From Rhizobiaceae bacterium (GTDB lineage: Bacteria > Pseudomonadota > Alphaproteobacteria > Rhizobiales > Rhizobiaceae): a stretch of DNA of 64,000 nt. The position numbers and the translations under genes are program-made. Below are positions 40,069 through 50,049 of this stretch, in pieces. A model generated the notes under the pieces. That model was not told the DNA's origin and ran no database searches. It saw nothing but the letters and a program-made list of their open reading frames with translations. The stretch is from positions 1,674,001-1,738,000 of the forward strand of contig JAMLJB010000001.1 of the NCBI GenBank assembly GCA_023953835.1, written 5' to 3'. Position 1 is the stretch's first letter. Each line of letters starts with the position of its first letter.

Positions 40069-40569
40069 GTGGGAGCATCTGCTGCGAAAGCCGGCATCGC
40101 CTTTGCCTTGATGAATGTCCATGCAATGCAGGCTCAGGCGGCTTGCCCGATGGAACTGGCCGTCTATGGCGAGGAGACCGGCACGGCGGGAATCGATTTT
40201 CACCCCACGGGTGAGAATGCGGTCGTCACCAACAGCTTCCGGATCGTGATGGAAGAGGGGGTGCTGCTGGACGGTATCGTCATGTGGACCGCCGAGGAGC
40301 CACGACCCAACGCGATCGTGTCGCGGAATTGTCCGGACGGCGACGTTACCGGGGAAGAATATGCGGCATGCACGCTCTGGCAGGGCGTGGTCTATGCCGT
40401 CGATGAAAAGGGCGAAGTCGGGTTGTTGCCTTCGGAAGGATCGCCCGCGCCACCGCGACTGGTCTTTGCCGATCTCGGTCCGGCCCTGCGCGCGTCGAAT
40501 GCCTTCGGGGAAGGCGGGTTCAGCAAAGTGCCTTTCGATGTTTTCGAGTTGAAGGGCTGTCAGGAATAA
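40069..40569 (+). CDS. Hypothetical secreted protein in the TCA operon
   Basis: The 166-aa protein has an N-terminal hydrophobic segment (AGIAFALMNVHAMQAQAA), probably a signal peptide, and three Cys in the remainder (CPMEL, NCPDGD, ACTLW), plus one near the end. I do not recognise the family. The start is probably GTG 40069, 5 bases after the MAPEG stop; ATG 40111 is an alternative but would remove most of the signal. It is co-transcribed with lpd. Confidence 0.7.
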   Translation: MGASAAKAGIAFALMNVHAMQAQAACPMELAVYGEETGTAGIDFHPTGENAVVTNSFRIVMEEGVLLDGIVMWTAEEPRPNAIVSRNCPDGDVTGEEYAACTLWQGVVYAVDEKGEVGLLPSEGSPAPPRLVFADLGPALRASNAFGEGGFSKVPFDVFELKGCQE

Positions 40570-40617
40570 TTGTCGGTCCGCTCGTTCGGTCCGCGTCGAA
40601 AAACAAGAAGGTACACT

Positions 40618-42021
40618 ATGGCTTATGATGTTGTTGTGATCGGTTCCGGCCCGGGAGGCTATGTGTGCGCCATCAAGGCGGCGCAGCTCGGCCTGAAAGT
40701 GGCTGTCGTCGAGAAGCGCGAAACCTTCGGCGGAACTTGCCTCAACATCGGCTGCATTCCCTCCAAGGCGCTGCTTCATGCCTCCGAGATGCTGGCCGAA
40801 GCTGAGCACTCCTTCGATTCATTGGGCATCGAGGTCGGCAAGCCGAAGGTCAACCTCAAGAAGATGATGGCGCACAAGGATGCGACGGTGGATGCAAATG
40901 TCGGCGGCGTGGCATTCCTGTTCAAGAAGAACAAGATCGACAGCTTTCGCGGCACGGGCAAGATCCTCGGACCCGGCCTTGTCGGCGTTACCGGCACCGA
41001 CGGCAAGACGCAGGAAATCGAGACGACGAACATCGTCATCGCGACCGGCTCTGACGTTGCGGGCATTCCCGGCGTGCAGGTCGACATTGACGAAAAGGTG
41101 ATCGTGTCCTCGACCGGCGCGATTTCGCTGGACAAGGTCCCGGAAAAGCTCGTCGTGGTCGGCGGCGGGGTGATCGGGCTGGAGCTTGGCTCGGTCTGGT
41201 CGCGCCTTGGCGCAAAGGTCACGGTGGTGGAATATCTGGATTCGATCCTCGGTGGCATGGACGCGGAAGTGTCGAAGCAATTCCAGCGCATGCTGGCGAA
41301 GCAGGGTTTCGAGTTCAAGCTCGGTGCGAAGGTCACGGGCGTCGAAAAGGCGAAGAAGGGCGCGAAGGTGACCTTTGAGCCGGTCAAGGGCGGTGCTGCG
41401 GAGACTATCGACGCTGATGTGGTGCTGATCTCGACGGGCAGGCGGCCCTATACCGAAGGACTCGGGCTGGAAGAGCAGGACATCGCGATGGATCGGGGCC
41501 GGGTCAAGACCGATGGCCATTGCCGCACCAATGTACCGGGCATCTATGCCATTGGCGACGTGATCGTCGGCCCGATGCTCGCGCACAAGGCGGAAGACGA
41601 GGGTATTGCAGTGGCCGAGATGATGGCCGGCCAGAAGGGTCATGTGAACTATGACGTGATCCCGAGCGTCGTCTACACCAGCCCGGAAGTCGCATCGGTC
41701 GGCAAGACCGAGGAACAGCTCAAGGCGGACGGCGTGGCTTACAAGATCGGGAAGTTTCCGTTCACGGCGAACGGTCGCGCGCGCGCCATGCTGCATACGG
41801 ACGGCTTCGTGAAGATCCTTGCCGACAAGGAGACCGATCGCGTGCTGGGCGTGCACATTCTGGGCTTCGGCGCAGGCGAGATGATCCATGAGGCCGCCGT
41901 GCTGATGGAATTCGGCGGTTCGTCGGAGGATCTGGCGCGCACCTGCCATGCGCATCCGACGATGTCGGAGGCGGTACGCGAGGCGGCGCTTGCGACTTTC
42001 TTCAAGCCGATCCATATCTGA
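40618..42021 (+). CDS. lpd: Dihydrolipoyl dehydrogenase (E3)
   Basis: The 467-aa flavoprotein reoxidises dihydrolipoamide with NAD. Redox pair [17 protein letters not shown] motif [15 protein letters not shown] motif [15 protein letters not shown], and C-terminal [11 protein letters not shown] 40618 follows AAGAAGGT. It closes the TCA operon; a hairpin follows. Confidence 0.97.
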   Translation: MAYDVVVIGSGPGGYVCAIKAAQLGLKVAVVEKRETFGGTCLNIGCIPSKALLHASEMLAEAEHSFDSLGIEVGKPKVNLKKMMAHKDATVDANVGGVAFLFKKNKIDSFRGTGKILGPGLVGVTGTDGKTQEIETTNIVIATGSDVAGIPGVQVDIDEKVIVSSTGAISLDKVPEKLVVVGGGVIGLELGSVWSRLGAKVTVVEYLDSILGGMDAEVSKQFQRMLAKQGFEFKLGAKVTGVEKAKKGAKVTFEPVKGGAAETIDADVVLISTGRRPYTEGLGLEEQDIAMDRGRVKTDGHCRTNVPGIYAIGDVIVGPMLAHKAEDEGIAVAEMMAGQKGHVNYDVIPSVVYTSPEVASVGKTEEQLKADGVAYKIGKFPFTANGRARAMLHTDGFVKILADKETDRVLGVHILGFGAGEMIHEAAVLMEFGGSSEDLARTCHAHPTMSEAVREAALATFFKPIHI

Positions 42022-42027
42022 CGATAA

Positions 42028-42060
42028 GGCGCGTCATTCCCGCAGGGTGACGCGCCCTCA
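42028..42060 (+). terminator. Hairpin after lpd, probable terminator of the TCA operon
   Basis: GGCGCGTCA/TGACGCGCC (42028-42036, 42048-42056) has a 9-bp stem 7 bases after the lpd stop. The following CTCATTTCC is a weak T-run. Confidence 0.55.
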
Positions 42061-42123
42061 TTTCCGTGATATTTGCGCCCGCGTTCGACAAATCGAACTT
42101 CGTTTCCCATATTCACGGCTGCC

Positions 42124-43359
42124 ATGACGATCTCGCTCGACATCAAAGACGACGCAACGCGCGCATCCCTTGCCGCGCGCGCGACCGTGCCGTCCAAGGA
42201 GTCGCTGGTCGGGCTGACCCGCGAGGAAATGGGCGAGGCCTTGGCGGGCATCGGCGTGCCGGAGCGGCAGGTGCGCATGCGCGTCCAGCAGCTTTGGCAC
42301 TGGCTTTATGTGCGCGGCGTTTCATCCTTCGACGACATGTTCAACATCTCGAAGGATTTGCGCGCGACGTTGGCGAAGCATTTCACCGTCGCGCGTCCCG
42401 AAGTCGTCGAGGAGCAGATTTCCAACGATGGCACGCGGAAATGGCTGTTCCGGTTCCCGCCGCGCGGGGCGGGGCGTCCGGTCGAGATCGAAACCGTCTA
42501 CATCCCTGAGGAAGGGCGTGGCACGCTGTGCATCTCGTCCCAGGTCGGCTGCACCTTGACCTGTTCCTTCTGCCATACCGGCACGCAGAAGCTTGTTCGC
42601 AACCTGACCGCCGAGGAAATCCTTTCCCAATTGCTCACTGCGCGTGATCGGTTGGGCGATTTTCCCGACCGCGATACGCCGGATGGCGCAATCGTGCCGG
42701 CGGAGGGACGCAAGGTGTCCAACATCGTGATGATGGGCATGGGCGAGCCGCTCTACAATTTCGAGGCGGTCAAGAAGGCGCTGCTGATTGCCTCCGACGG
42801 CGACGGGCTGTCGCTCTCCAAGCGTCGCATCACGCTTTCGACATCGGGCGTGGTGCCGGAGATTTTCCGCACCGGCGAGGAAATCGGCGTCATGCTGGCG
42901 ATCTCGCTGCATGCACCCGACGATGATTTGCGCGACCTGCTGGTGCCGATCAACAAGAAGTATCCGCTCGAGCAATTGATGGATGCGTGCCGCAAATATC
43001 CCGACCTGTCCAACGCGAAGCGCATCACCTTCGAATATGTCATGCTGAAGGACGTGAACGATTCGCTCGAACACGCCCGCGCACTGGTCAAGCTGCTGAA
43101 AGGCATTCCGGCCAAGATCAATCTGATCCCGTTCAATCCGTGGCCCGGCTCGAACTACCAGTGCTCGGATTGGGAGACCATCGAGACGTTCGCCGACTAT
43201 ATCAACAATGCCGGCTATGCCTCACCGATTCGCACGCCGCGCGGACGCGATATTCTTGCGGCCTGCGGCCAGCTCAAATCAGAGTCGGAGCGTCTTAAAA
43301 AGCATGAGCGGCTCGCGCTGGAAGCCATGATGATCGCCGGTCACGGCGAGAACTGGTAG
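42124..43359 (+). CDS. rlmN: 23S rRNA A2503 / tRNA A37 methyltransferase RlmN
   Basis: The 411-aa radical-SAM enzyme methylates C2 of adenine. [11 protein letters not shown] is the cluster motif, [11 protein letters not shown] and the C-terminal GSNYQCSDW region are family features. ATG 42124 is chosen by family start; the open frame extends to 42073. The stop is 8 bases before a MITE-like element. Confidence 0.95.
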   Translation: MTISLDIKDDATRASLAARATVPSKESLVGLTREEMGEALAGIGVPERQVRMRVQQLWHWLYVRGVSSFDDMFNISKDLRATLAKHFTVARPEVVEEQISNDGTRKWLFRFPPRGAGRPVEIETVYIPEEGRGTLCISSQVGCTLTCSFCHTGTQKLVRNLTAEEILSQLLTARDRLGDFPDRDTPDGAIVPAEGRKVSNIVMMGMGEPLYNFEAVKKALLIASDGDGLSLSKRRITLSTSGVVPEIFRTGEEIGVMLAISLHAPDDDLRDLLVPINKKYPLEQLMDACRKYPDLSNAKRITFEYVMLKDVNDSLEHARALVKLLKGIPAKINLIPFNPWPGSNYQCSDWETIETFADYINNAGYASPIRTPRGRDILAACGQLKSESERLKKHERLALEAMMIAGHGENW

Positions 43360-43366
43360 CGCCCGC

Positions 43367-43638
43367 TAGAGCGTTTCACAGTTAGTTTGAATCATTCTGT
43401 TTGTCGTTTTGGCGCGGCGGTCCACAAGGAAGGGCGCGAAGGACGGGCTGGTTGCCCGGTCGAGCGGCATGACGAAGTGGGCGCCCGCCAAACGCAAACC
43501 CGAAGGGCCGGGCCGGTTTGCGCCAAATCCTTCGGTCTTTGTCTTGTCCGGGCCACCAGCCCGACCTGCGACAAACCCCTTGGCCTTGTCGCAAACCGTC
43601 GCCGGCAGAATGCTTCAAACTAACTGCGAAACGCTCTA
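43367..43638. mobile_element. MITE-like element with 33-bp terminal inverted repeats
   Basis: Bases 43367-43399 match the reverse complement of 43606-43638 at 31 of 33 positions; both ends start TAGAGCGTTTC. The 272-bp unit has no coding content and internal complementary stretches (GGGCTGGTTGCCCGG near 43444 with CCGGGCCACCAGCCC near 43548). This layout suits a MITE or a rhizobial intergenic element. TA lies at each end. The right end supplies the stop codon of the LysE-family gene. Confidence 0.75.
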
Positions 43639-44277
43639 TTTCGCCTGCGCGGTGAGAATTTTCAGCGCGAAGGCCGAAAACACCCCAGCGAACAGGTAAT
43701 CAACGATACGCGTCACGCGCGGGCTCCTGCGCAGCAGCGCGGCAAACCTGTCGGCGGCGATCACGATGGGAATCGTGACCGGCAGCGACAGCAAGATGAA
43801 CATCATGCCGAGGAAGAACAGCTTGCCGGGGGCATTCGGATCGTGCGCCGACACGAATTGCGGCAGGAACGTCATGAAGAACAGGATGATCTTCGGGTTC
43901 ATCAAATTAATGCCCAGACCCGTCGCCCAGTTGCGGTAGACGGAGCGCGGCGGTCGCGGCGTGGCATCCGGCGAAAAGGCCGACCCGTGCCGGACAGCCT
44001 GCCATGCCAGCCAGACCAGATAGCCGGCGCCGCCGATCTTGAGCGCGAGGAACGCCTGCGGCGAGGCAACGATCAAAGCCGAAAGCCCGAGGGCGACCAG
44101 CGCGGTGTGGATGACGATGCCGGTCAACGCGCCGAACAGGCAGGCGAAGCCCGATCTGCGCCCCTCGGACAGTGCGCGCCCCACGAAAAGGGTCATGTCG
44201 GGGCCGGGCGTGATCGAGATTATGAACGTTGCCACGGCGAATTGCAGAATGGTCGAAAGATCGGGAACAAAGTTCAT
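43636..44277 (-). CDS. LysE/RhtB-family amino-acid exporter
   Basis: The 213-aa membrane protein has about six membrane segments and the family start ATFIISITPGPDMTLFVGRAL, with GINLMNPKIILFF. These exporters release amino acids such as homoserine, threonine or lysine; substrate unknown. The stop TAG (43638-43636) is formed by the terminal bases of the MITE-like element, so the native 3' end may have been altered. Confidence 0.9.
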   Translation of the reverse strand: MNFVPDLSTILQFAVATFIISITPGPDMTLFVGRALSEGRRSGFACLFGALTGIVIHTALVALGLSALIVASPQAFLALKIGGAGYLVWLAWQAVRHGSAFSPDATPRPPRSVYRNWATGLGINLMNPKIILFFMTFLPQFVSAHDPNAPGKLFFLGMMFILLSLPVTIPIVIAADRFAALLRRSPRVTRIVDYLFAGVFSAFALKILTAQAK

Positions 44278-44444
44278 TTCGAAAGCTCACGGCAGATGTC
44301 GGCTTCCTATGCCACAGCCGCATCCATGCTGCCTACCGGACACGCGCAACGGAATACAGGTCCAGCATGCGGTGCAGCTTGCCCATGCCAGCGTAAGTCG
44401 CTAAAGCGCGGGCAAGAATTGAAGCGTGCTGATTGGGGTCGTGA

Positions 44445-45668
<1,224 letters not shown>

Positions 45669-45710
45669 ACCGGCGAGACAAAAAATAGAAGGGAATTATG
45701 CGCTGGGGAG

Positions 45711-45886
45711 ACGTTTTCGACAAACCGCATCGAAAGCTTTTGGATTCTGTTCAAGCGGGTCGGTTCGCTCGACGCACATCACGTGTCGTCGAAGCACATG
45801 CACGCTATCTGGACGAGTTTACTTTTCGGTCGAACCATCGCGAGATCCAGAACGCGATGTTCGATCTGATCGTGGCTCGTGTTTGA
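45711..45886 (+). pseudogene. IS1595-type transposase remnant (C-terminal end)
   Basis: In the frame from 45711 the sequence reads TNRIESFWILFKRVGSLDA, then HHVSSKHMH. A one-base shift then gives ARYLDEFTFRSNHRE and a stop at 45886. This is the C-terminal pattern of IS1595-family transposases (N-IES-FW-LFKR, HHVS-KH-HRYL-EF-FR-N-R) split by a frameshift. No inverted repeats or rest of the gene remain. It suggests an insertion event at the edge of the toxin-antitoxin island. Confidence 0.75.
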
Positions 45887-46010
45887 TGACTTTGGAGGTC
45901 GCCGAAAGAAAGGCGGCTTCCTTCACCGGACCGATACCCGCAACTTCGGCTTGGCGAATGAAGTCTTCCAATCGGTCCTCGCGGATTGCCGCCGCCAAAG
46001 AGAGGATCAT
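45819..46010 (-). CDS. Small ORF coupled to the PIN-domain gene
   Basis: The 63-aa frame starts MILSLAAAIREDRLEDFIRQ, overlapping the PIN-gene stop by 4 bases (ATGA), so it is translationally coupled. The first 42 residues look like a real protein start (acidic and helical). The rest (about 43-63) is read antisense through the transposase remnant, so the original C-terminus may have been replaced. I do not recognise the family. Confidence 0.5.
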   Translation of the reverse strand: MILSLAAAIREDRLEDFIRQAEVAGIGPVKEAAFLSATSKVIKHEPRSDRTSRSGSRDGSTEK

Positions 46011-46513
46011 ATTTTGATTCCTTTCGCGCGAAGCAGATCATTGAAATCCATGTGCTTCACCTTCTCAAGGGCGCATACGTCGGGGATCCGGCGCTTGTTT
46101 GTGCTCGGCTGGTATATGTTTGCTTTTTCCATACTAACCACGGGAAGGTTCAACGTCTTAGCAAGGGCGATAATGGATATGTCGTTAAGCCCGACCGTTC
46201 CTTTTCGATTCCCGTTGTACTCTGAAATCACGGATTCATGAACGACCCTCATTCGTTCGACGTGTTCCAGGTAGGCCTCCCAAGGCCAATTTCCGTTGCC
46301 TATTTCCCTGATTAGGCAATTGCCATGATTCCTGATGCAGGCACCAAGGCTTCCCATGATGGAAAGCATTTCCGCGTAGATTTCTGGCGTGCAGCAAAAT
46401 ACAGAATCTTCAATGAGACTTTGGACCCGGTTCCAAAGTCCTTCGTAGATGTCGCCGGGCAGGACCTCCCAAGGGTTGCTGATCCCGGACGTGTCCAAGC
46501 AGTAGTCAGTCAT
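46007..46513 (-). CDS. PIN-like DUF4411 protein, probable toxin
   Basis: The 168-aa protein starts MTDYCLDTSGISNPW, has PEIYAEML, GLNDISIIALAKTL and RRIPDVCA, the spacing of acidic residues expected of a PIN-type RNase (Asp7 and later Glu/Asp). DUF4411 proteins are commonly next to ImmA/IrrE proteins. The start lies inside the end of the ImmA gene (8-base overlap). As a toxin it would cut RNA; this is inferred from the family. Confidence 0.82.
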   Translation of the reverse strand: MTDYCLDTSGISNPWEVLPGDIYEGLWNRVQSLIEDSVFCCTPEIYAEMLSIMGSLGACIRNHGNCLIREIGNGNWPWEAYLEHVERMRVVHESVISEYNGNRKGTVGLNDISIIALAKTLNLPVVSMEKANIYQPSTNKRRIPDVCALEKVKHMDFNDLLRAKGIKI

Positions 46514-47705
46514 TCGACATCCAGTTTGACCGGATGTCATTGAGATGGTCGAGGTTCCGAATCCCCATAAATTCGGCAGCGTTATGGTTCGTGATACGGC
46601 CGGCGTTCCAAGCTTCGAGGACAAGGCCAGTGTAGAGATCGCCTTTAGAACTGCGATAGCGAGAACCGTAGTATTTGGCCCGTCCGAAGCTCTGATAGCT
46701 CTCCTCTTCCTTCACAAATTCGGGCTGCTTGACGCGCCAGTAAAATGCGGGCTGCACGTACCCCAGATTGACAAGGCGTATGAGTGCAGCATGTGGGCTG
46801 ACGGCATATCGCGCTGCGACAGATGCCAGATGGCCGTCCGCTATCGATCGGGAGCCTTTAGGGAAGCTTCCCATGAAAGAAATAACCGACTCTGCGGGCA
46901 TGAGAAAGGCGGCGGCGAAGCGATTGCACCATCCCTCTATCTTTTTGAGCGAAGTGCCGTTTCCAAAGCGCGGGTAACTACTGAGTGCGCTCTGTCTTAG
47001 CAGGATATGAGCAAACTCATGTGCCAGCGTAAATGCCGTGCCGCCCGGCGACTCGTTGCCAAAAATGATGATAGGGAAAGTCTCGCTGTAGAGACATATG
47101 CCCCTTGTTCTGACGCGGCTTAGGCCGCTTTGCTTGAGGACCAGAATTCCCAGCCCCTCCAGCTTCCGCCGAAGGGTACCAGCAAAACCGTCTCGCTCCT
47201 TACCGGACCGCATCCGCGTTTGTATTTCGACGGGGAACGCGATCCGCTCTCGGATACGCGCCGCAGCCTTATCGACGTCTTCCTCAATGCTGCAATACAG
47301 ATCGGACCGAAAGGCGGTTGGGCGCTCCCCGATGAGGTCAAGCAGATCGATAGCGTTCAGCCGAATTTCTTCAGCGTATGTCTGTATCTCGGTAAGGGCT
47401 GCTGCTTCAGTGGGAGACGGAGCCACCCTGTGAAATCGAAAATCGGGGGCCAGCGCCGGCGGCAGGACGGGGGGGATGTCCTTAGAAAAGAATTCAAGGA
47501 ATGGTCTCCCGTACATGCCGGCAAGTTCGCGAGCCTGCCTTACAGTCGGCGCATCCTTCCTTTCGCCCTGCTCCCAGGCCAGAACTCTCTCTGGGGAGAC
47601 ATTTATCCGGCGCGCAGCGTGTTCGACCGCGATATTCACCCGCTCCCGCGCCCATCTCATGACGCGTGGATTGTACGGAATCTCCCATTTTGCCGGCATA
47701 ACCAT
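46506..47705 (-). CDS. XRE-ImmA/IrrE regulator-protease, probable antitoxin
   Basis: The 399-aa protein has an XRE-type helix-turn-helix (about 14-66, with INVSPERVLAWEQGERKDAP) and a zinc protease domain with HEFAH at 229-233 and a distal Glu in KIEGWCNRFAAAFLMP. Such proteins control TA operons or cleave repressors under stress. Paired with a DUF4411 gene it is the likely antitoxin and autoregulator. The start may be ATG 47705 or 47699. GC looks lower than in the flanks, consistent with transfer. Confidence 0.87.
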   Translation of the reverse strand: MVMPAKWEIPYNPRVMRWARERVNIAVEHAARRINVSPERVLAWEQGERKDAPTVRQARELAGMYGRPFLEFFSKDIPPVLPPALAPDFRFHRVAPSPTEAAALTEIQTYAEEIRLNAIDLLDLIGERPTAFRSDLYCSIEEDVDKAAARIRERIAFPVEIQTRMRSGKERDGFAGTLRRKLEGLGILVLKQSGLSRVRTRGICLYSETFPIIIFGNESPGGTAFTLAHEFAHILLRQSALSSYPRFGNGTSLKKIEGWCNRFAAAFLMPAESVISFMGSFPKGSRSIADGHLASVAARYAVSPHAALIRLVNLGYVQPAFYWRVKQPEFVKEEESYQSFGRAKYYGSRYRSSKGDLYTGLVLEAWNAGRITNHNAAEFMGIRNLDHLNDIRSNWMSND

Positions 47706-47813
47706 GTTGCGATTCTAGAAACCCCGCGCCCTGAAATCCATCGCTTTCTTGACAGGGTGACCGGAATTCGTTAACGGCAGCCTGTACTTATCTCAAGGGG
47801 ATAATTCCCAAAT

Positions 47814-47842
47814 AAAAAGCCCGCCAATCGGCGGGCTTTTTT
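47814..47842. terminator. Bidirectional rho-independent terminator
   Basis: GCCCGCC-AATC-GGCGGGC with AAAAA on one side and TTTTTT on the other. It lies 16 bases past the transglycosylase stop (minus strand), and is also active in principle on the plus strand. Confidence 0.85.
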
Positions 47843-47858
47843 AACGGCTTGCCAAAAA

Positions 47859-48668
47859 TCAGCCGCCGTCGATCGCAGCGCCGATTTCAGCAATTGCGCG
47901 CTGGTAGACGCTTGCCGCATTCCAGCCCTGGATTGCGCCAAAGTTCGGCTGTCCCGGCTGGTAGCCCGCGCCCGGTTGCCAGCCATGGCCGCGCAGGAAG
48001 TTTGCGGTCGAGGCCAGCGCATCGGCCTTGTTGCGCAGGTCCACGCTGCCGTTTCCGTCGCCGTCCACGCCGTAGCGCAAGACATTTCCCGGCAGGAACT
48101 GGGTGTGGCCGACTTCGCCGTGCATCGCGCCGACGGAAGAAGACGTCAGCGTTCCGCGATCAACCAGCACCAGCGCTGCGATTGCGTGCGGCTTGAAGTA
48201 GTCGGGGCGGCGGCAGTCATAGGCAAGCGTCGTAATTGCGGAGATGGTGTTCTGCTTGCCCATATAGCCGCCGAAGCCGGTTTCCATGCCCCAGATCGCG
48301 ATGAGCGGGCCGGCTGGAACGCCATAGCGCCGCTCGATATTGGCAAAGAGGGCGGCATTCGAGCGCTTCATCTGCTTGCCCTTGGAGATGATCGTCGATG
48401 CGCCACGCTTTTTCATGAAGGCATCGAAGGAGAGCTTGAAGCTTTTCTGGTTCCGGTCGGCATTGATCGTTGCGTTTGCGTAGCTCGCTCCCGCCAGCGC
48501 CGACAAGCCGCGCTTGCCGACACCCTGCGCGGCTGCTTCCTGCGCAAAGCTCTGCTTCCAGGTGTCGAAGCCCGAACCGGTCTTGCCGCATTCAGCCGCA
48601 GCAGCGCTGCCGCTGATCGCCGCAAGCGCAGCCGCAGCCAACACCATGCTTCTGGCACGTCCCGCCAT
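47859..48668 (-). CDS. MltB-like lytic murein transglycosylase
   Basis: The 269-aa protein has a signal peptide (VLAAAALAAISGSAAA) and an SLT-like domain: IWGMETGFGGYMGK (catalytic Glu near 121), MHGEVGHTQFLPGNVL, and a DGDGNGSVDLRN loop. It cleaves peptidoglycan glycan strands in the periplasm. ATG 48668 follows AGGAGA. Confidence 0.9.
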   Translation of the reverse strand: MAGRARSMVLAAAALAAISGSAAAAECGKTGSGFDTWKQSFAQEAAAQGVGKRGLSALAGASYANATINADRNQKSFKLSFDAFMKKRGASTIISKGKQMKRSNAALFANIERRYGVPAGPLIAIWGMETGFGGYMGKQNTISAITTLAYDCRRPDYFKPHAIAALVLVDRGTLTSSSVGAMHGEVGHTQFLPGNVLRYGVDGDGNGSVDLRNKADALASTANFLRGHGWQPGAGYQPGQPNFGAIQGWNAASVYQRAIAEIGAAIDGG

Positions 48669-48926
48669 TCTGTCTCTCCTGAGATCGAGTCCACAAACTG
48701 TTTGCGGCCCTTCCTTCACGTGCCGCCGAACGGATATTCATGCAATGCCGTCGAGGGCTTACAGCCAACAAATCGGGCGTAATCAAGTGTTTTGTTGCAC
48801 GAAATGGCTTTAACCGGCGTTCAAATGGCCGCGAGTGTTGCCGGCGCGACGCGTCACGCGCAATTGACCTGTCGGTAACCGAACGGCGCTATCTGTGGTT
48901 GTGATCGCCGAATCGGACCGACATTC

Positions 48927-49829
48927 ATGACCAGCCCCGCCTTCGAGACCTATCGTTACAGCCAGCCACGACCGGTCAGCCTGCTGCGGCTGTTCTTCGG
49001 GATTATCGTCATTGGCAGCTGCTGGATGGGCACGTCCCTTATTGCCGGGCTTCCGGCGCTGCTCGGCGAAGATGTCGATCCGCTGGCGTTCTTCAGTTCA
49101 AAGCTCGGCACGCTCGTGACGCTCGGCAGTTTCATCGGCATCTGGATCGGCGTGTGGTTCGCGACACGCTTCATCCATGGCGAACCGTTGGGCAACGTTC
49201 TGGGTGTTTCGGGACGCTTGCAGGGGACCGGATTTGCGAAGGGCTTTGCGGCTGTGGCGCTGACGTCGATTCTGTCGGAGGTGCTCATCTATGCGCTTGC
49301 GCCCGACTTTGAGCGCACCGAACTCGCACTTGGGACGTGGCTCGTTTTCCTGCTGCCGGTACTTCTTCTGTGCTTCGTGCAGACCTCGGCGGAAGAGCTT
49401 CTGTTCAGGGGCTACCTGCCGCGCAATCTCGCCAACCGTTTTCGCAGCCCGTGGGTCTGGGCCTTGCTGCCCAGCCTTGCCTTTGTCTCCCTGCACCTGA
49501 CGCCCGATATGCGGACATCACAACTTTTGCTTGTCGTCGTCAGCATCGGAACGCTTACGGCGCTCATGATGTACCTGGTGTGGCTGACCGGAAACCTGAG
49601 CGCTGCCTTCGGGGTTCATATGGGGAACAACCTGTTCGGCTTCGCGCTGGTGGCGCATCAGGAGGAATTTGCAGGGCTTGCCCTTTTCAAGGGGGTGCCG
49701 GTCAACGATCCCGGCATGAGCAGCGATTTCGCGCTGGCGCTCGGCGCGGTGGGCATTGTTTGCGTTGGCCTGACCGCGCTTCTGCTTCTGCATTCACAGT
49801 CGCCGCTGAAAGTCGGGTCCCCATCCTGA
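48927..49829 (+). CDS. CPBP-family intramembrane metalloprotease
   Basis: The 300-aa membrane protein has about eight membrane segments with AEELLFRGYL (catalytic Glu pair and Arg), FVSLHL and GVHMGNNL (His motifs). CPBP/Rce1-type proteins cleave in membranes or aid bacteriocin immunity; substrate unknown. It is upstream of the ffh leader RNA candidate. Confidence 0.88.
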   Translation: MTSPAFETYRYSQPRPVSLLRLFFGIIVIGSCWMGTSLIAGLPALLGEDVDPLAFFSSKLGTLVTLGSFIGIWIGVWFATRFIHGEPLGNVLGVSGRLQGTGFAKGFAAVALTSILSEVLIYALAPDFERTELALGTWLVFLLPVLLLCFVQTSAEELLFRGYLPRNLANRFRSPWVWALLPSLAFVSLHLTPDMRTSQLLLVVVSIGTLTALMMYLVWLTGNLSAAFGVHMGNNLFGFALVAHQEEFAGLALFKGVPVNDPGMSSDFALALGAVGIVCVGLTALLLLHSQSPLKVGSPS

Positions 49830-49831
49830 AC

Positions 49832-49860
49832 TTGACTTTCAATCCGTTTCGGGCTGTAAG
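49832..49860 (+). promoter_or_regulatory. Candidate promoter upstream of the ffh leader RNA
   Basis: TTGACT (49832-49837), a 17-base spacer and TGTAAG (49855-49860) lie just after the CPBP stop. The spacing and -35 fit a sigma-70-type promoter in rhizobia; start of transcription would be near 49867. Confidence 0.5.
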
Positions 49861-49866
49861 GACCGC

Positions 49867-49973
49867 AATTCAGCGACGAGTTCCACTCCGAGCCGCCGAC
49901 CGGGACCCCTTGAGGTGTAAACAGATCCCGGAGGCCAACACCCGGCAGCGCGATGCGCCCCCGGGTGCTTTTT
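49867..49973 (+). ncRNA. Putative small RNA or attenuator leader before ffh
   Basis: About 107 bases lie between the promoter candidate and a terminator-like hairpin: CACCCGG/CCGGGTG (49939-49945, 49961-49967) followed by CTTTTT. A second stem CCGGGA/TCCCGG (49900-49905, 49926-49931) precedes it. No ORF is evident. The RNA could be an independent sRNA or an attenuator of ffh, whose start is 77 bases further. It does not match the 4.5S RNA tetraloop pattern. Confidence 0.5.
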
Positions 49974-50049
49974 GGCTTTGGCGTCCGGTTGCCGGGGCGG
50001 CGCTGGCACCCTACCTCTCGGGCCTGTGCCGGAGAACAAGGATAGTTGG

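Noticed and set aside
40819..42015. Minus-strand 398-aa frame
   Set aside because: It is a shadow of lpd and shows no domain.
43367..43638. Rho-independent terminator for rlmN and LysE
   Set aside because: The arms are 206 bases apart and there is no T-run; a MITE-like element explains them better.
45698..45886. 62-aa plus-strand protein as a gene
   Set aside because: Its first part is out of frame with the transposase pattern; the region is better explained as a frameshifted IS1595 remnant.
49867..49973. 4.5S (SRP) RNA gene
   Set aside because: It lacks the conserved helix 8 tetraloop and symmetric internal loops of SRP RNA.
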